A stretch of 14,853 nucleotides of DNA from Selenomonas sp. Lineage in GTDB: Bacteria > Bacillota > Negativicutes > Selenomonadales > Selenomonadaceae. The position numbers and the translations under genes were made by a program. How positions within the stretch are numbered: position 1 is the stretch's first letter; each line of letters begins with the position of its first letter. Shown one piece after another: positions 14,804-14,853 of this stretch. A model generated the notes under the pieces. That model saw only the letters and a list, made by a program, of their open reading frames with translations. It ran no database searches and was not told the DNA's origin. The stretch covers positions 1 to 14,853 of the forward strand of contig DOYB01000124.1 in assembly GCA_003518745.1 (NCBI GenBank), in the 5' to 3' direction.

Positions 14804-14831
14804 TTGAATTTCCCCGAAAACATAGTACAAT
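14804..14831 (+). promoter_or_regulatory. Candidate promoter for a gene beyond the right edge
   Basis: TTGAAT (14804-14809) and TACAAT (14826-14831) are 16 bases apart. A small inverted repeat, ACAAT at 14827-14831 and ATTGT at 14836-14840, overlaps the -10. The gene it would drive lies outside the window. No terminator is seen between the 36-residue gene and this site. Confidence 0.35.
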
Positions 14832-14853
14832 ATCAATTGTGTGTTTCAGAAAG

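Noticed and set aside
1..14853. CRISPR arrays, insertion sequences, tRNA genes and attachment sites
   Set aside because: I saw no regularly spaced repeats, transposase or integrase gene, terminal inverted repeats or tRNA-like fold.

Overview
The window looks like chromosome from a diderm (outer-membrane-bearing) Firmicute, most likely one of the Negativicutes (Selenomonas/Anaerovibrio-like). This is inference. It rests on a MacAB-TolC type efflux system, which needs an outer membrane, next to genes of Gram-positive character: a TelA/XpaC pair, a SpoVD-like class B penicillin-binding protein with a PASTA domain, strong AGGAGG-type ribosome binding sites and several TTG starts. The RNase P RNA looks like type A.

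From position 1 to about 13,450 every gene lies on the minus strand, so read this part from right to left. A two-gene unit for type IV pilus/type II secretion ATPases (GspE/PilB-like, 12185-13450; PilT-like, 11212-12195) starts from a near-consensus promoter at 13521-13549. Next comes a NagX/HGSNAT-like multi-pass acyltransferase (9886-11052). An XpaC-TM2 fusion protein (8740-9774) and TelA (7577-8725) form a tight pair that probably acts at the cell membrane. Then follow a class B PBP (5481-7484) and the RNase P RNA gene (about 5021-5384), which has its own promoter and a clear terminator. The leftmost block is an efflux operon: TolC-like outer-membrane protein (3291-4784), MacA-like adaptor (2164-3294), ABC ATPase (1410-2126), MacB-like permease (203-1420) and the start of an unknown membrane protein (1-197). 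Overlaps or short gaps between these genes suggest translational coupling. The region upstream of tolC holds a 9-bp-arm palindrome over the likely promoter and a pair of direct repeats, so the operon is probably regulated.

To the right of an AT-rich divergent promoter region (13478-13670) the strand switches. A HicA toxin gene and a HicB antitoxin gene are followed closely by a gene for an unknown 104-residue soluble helical protein and a gene for a 36-residue single-span membrane peptide. These four genes look like one plus-strand transcription unit.

There is no gene-free stretch over 300 bases. I see no tRNA, CRISPR array, insertion sequence or attachment site. The best candidates for something undescribed are the four-gene hicAB unit, the XpaC-TM2/TelA membrane pair, and the short GspE-like ATPase with an altered Walker A motif that stands apart from any pilin gene. 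None of these is proven novel from sequence alone.
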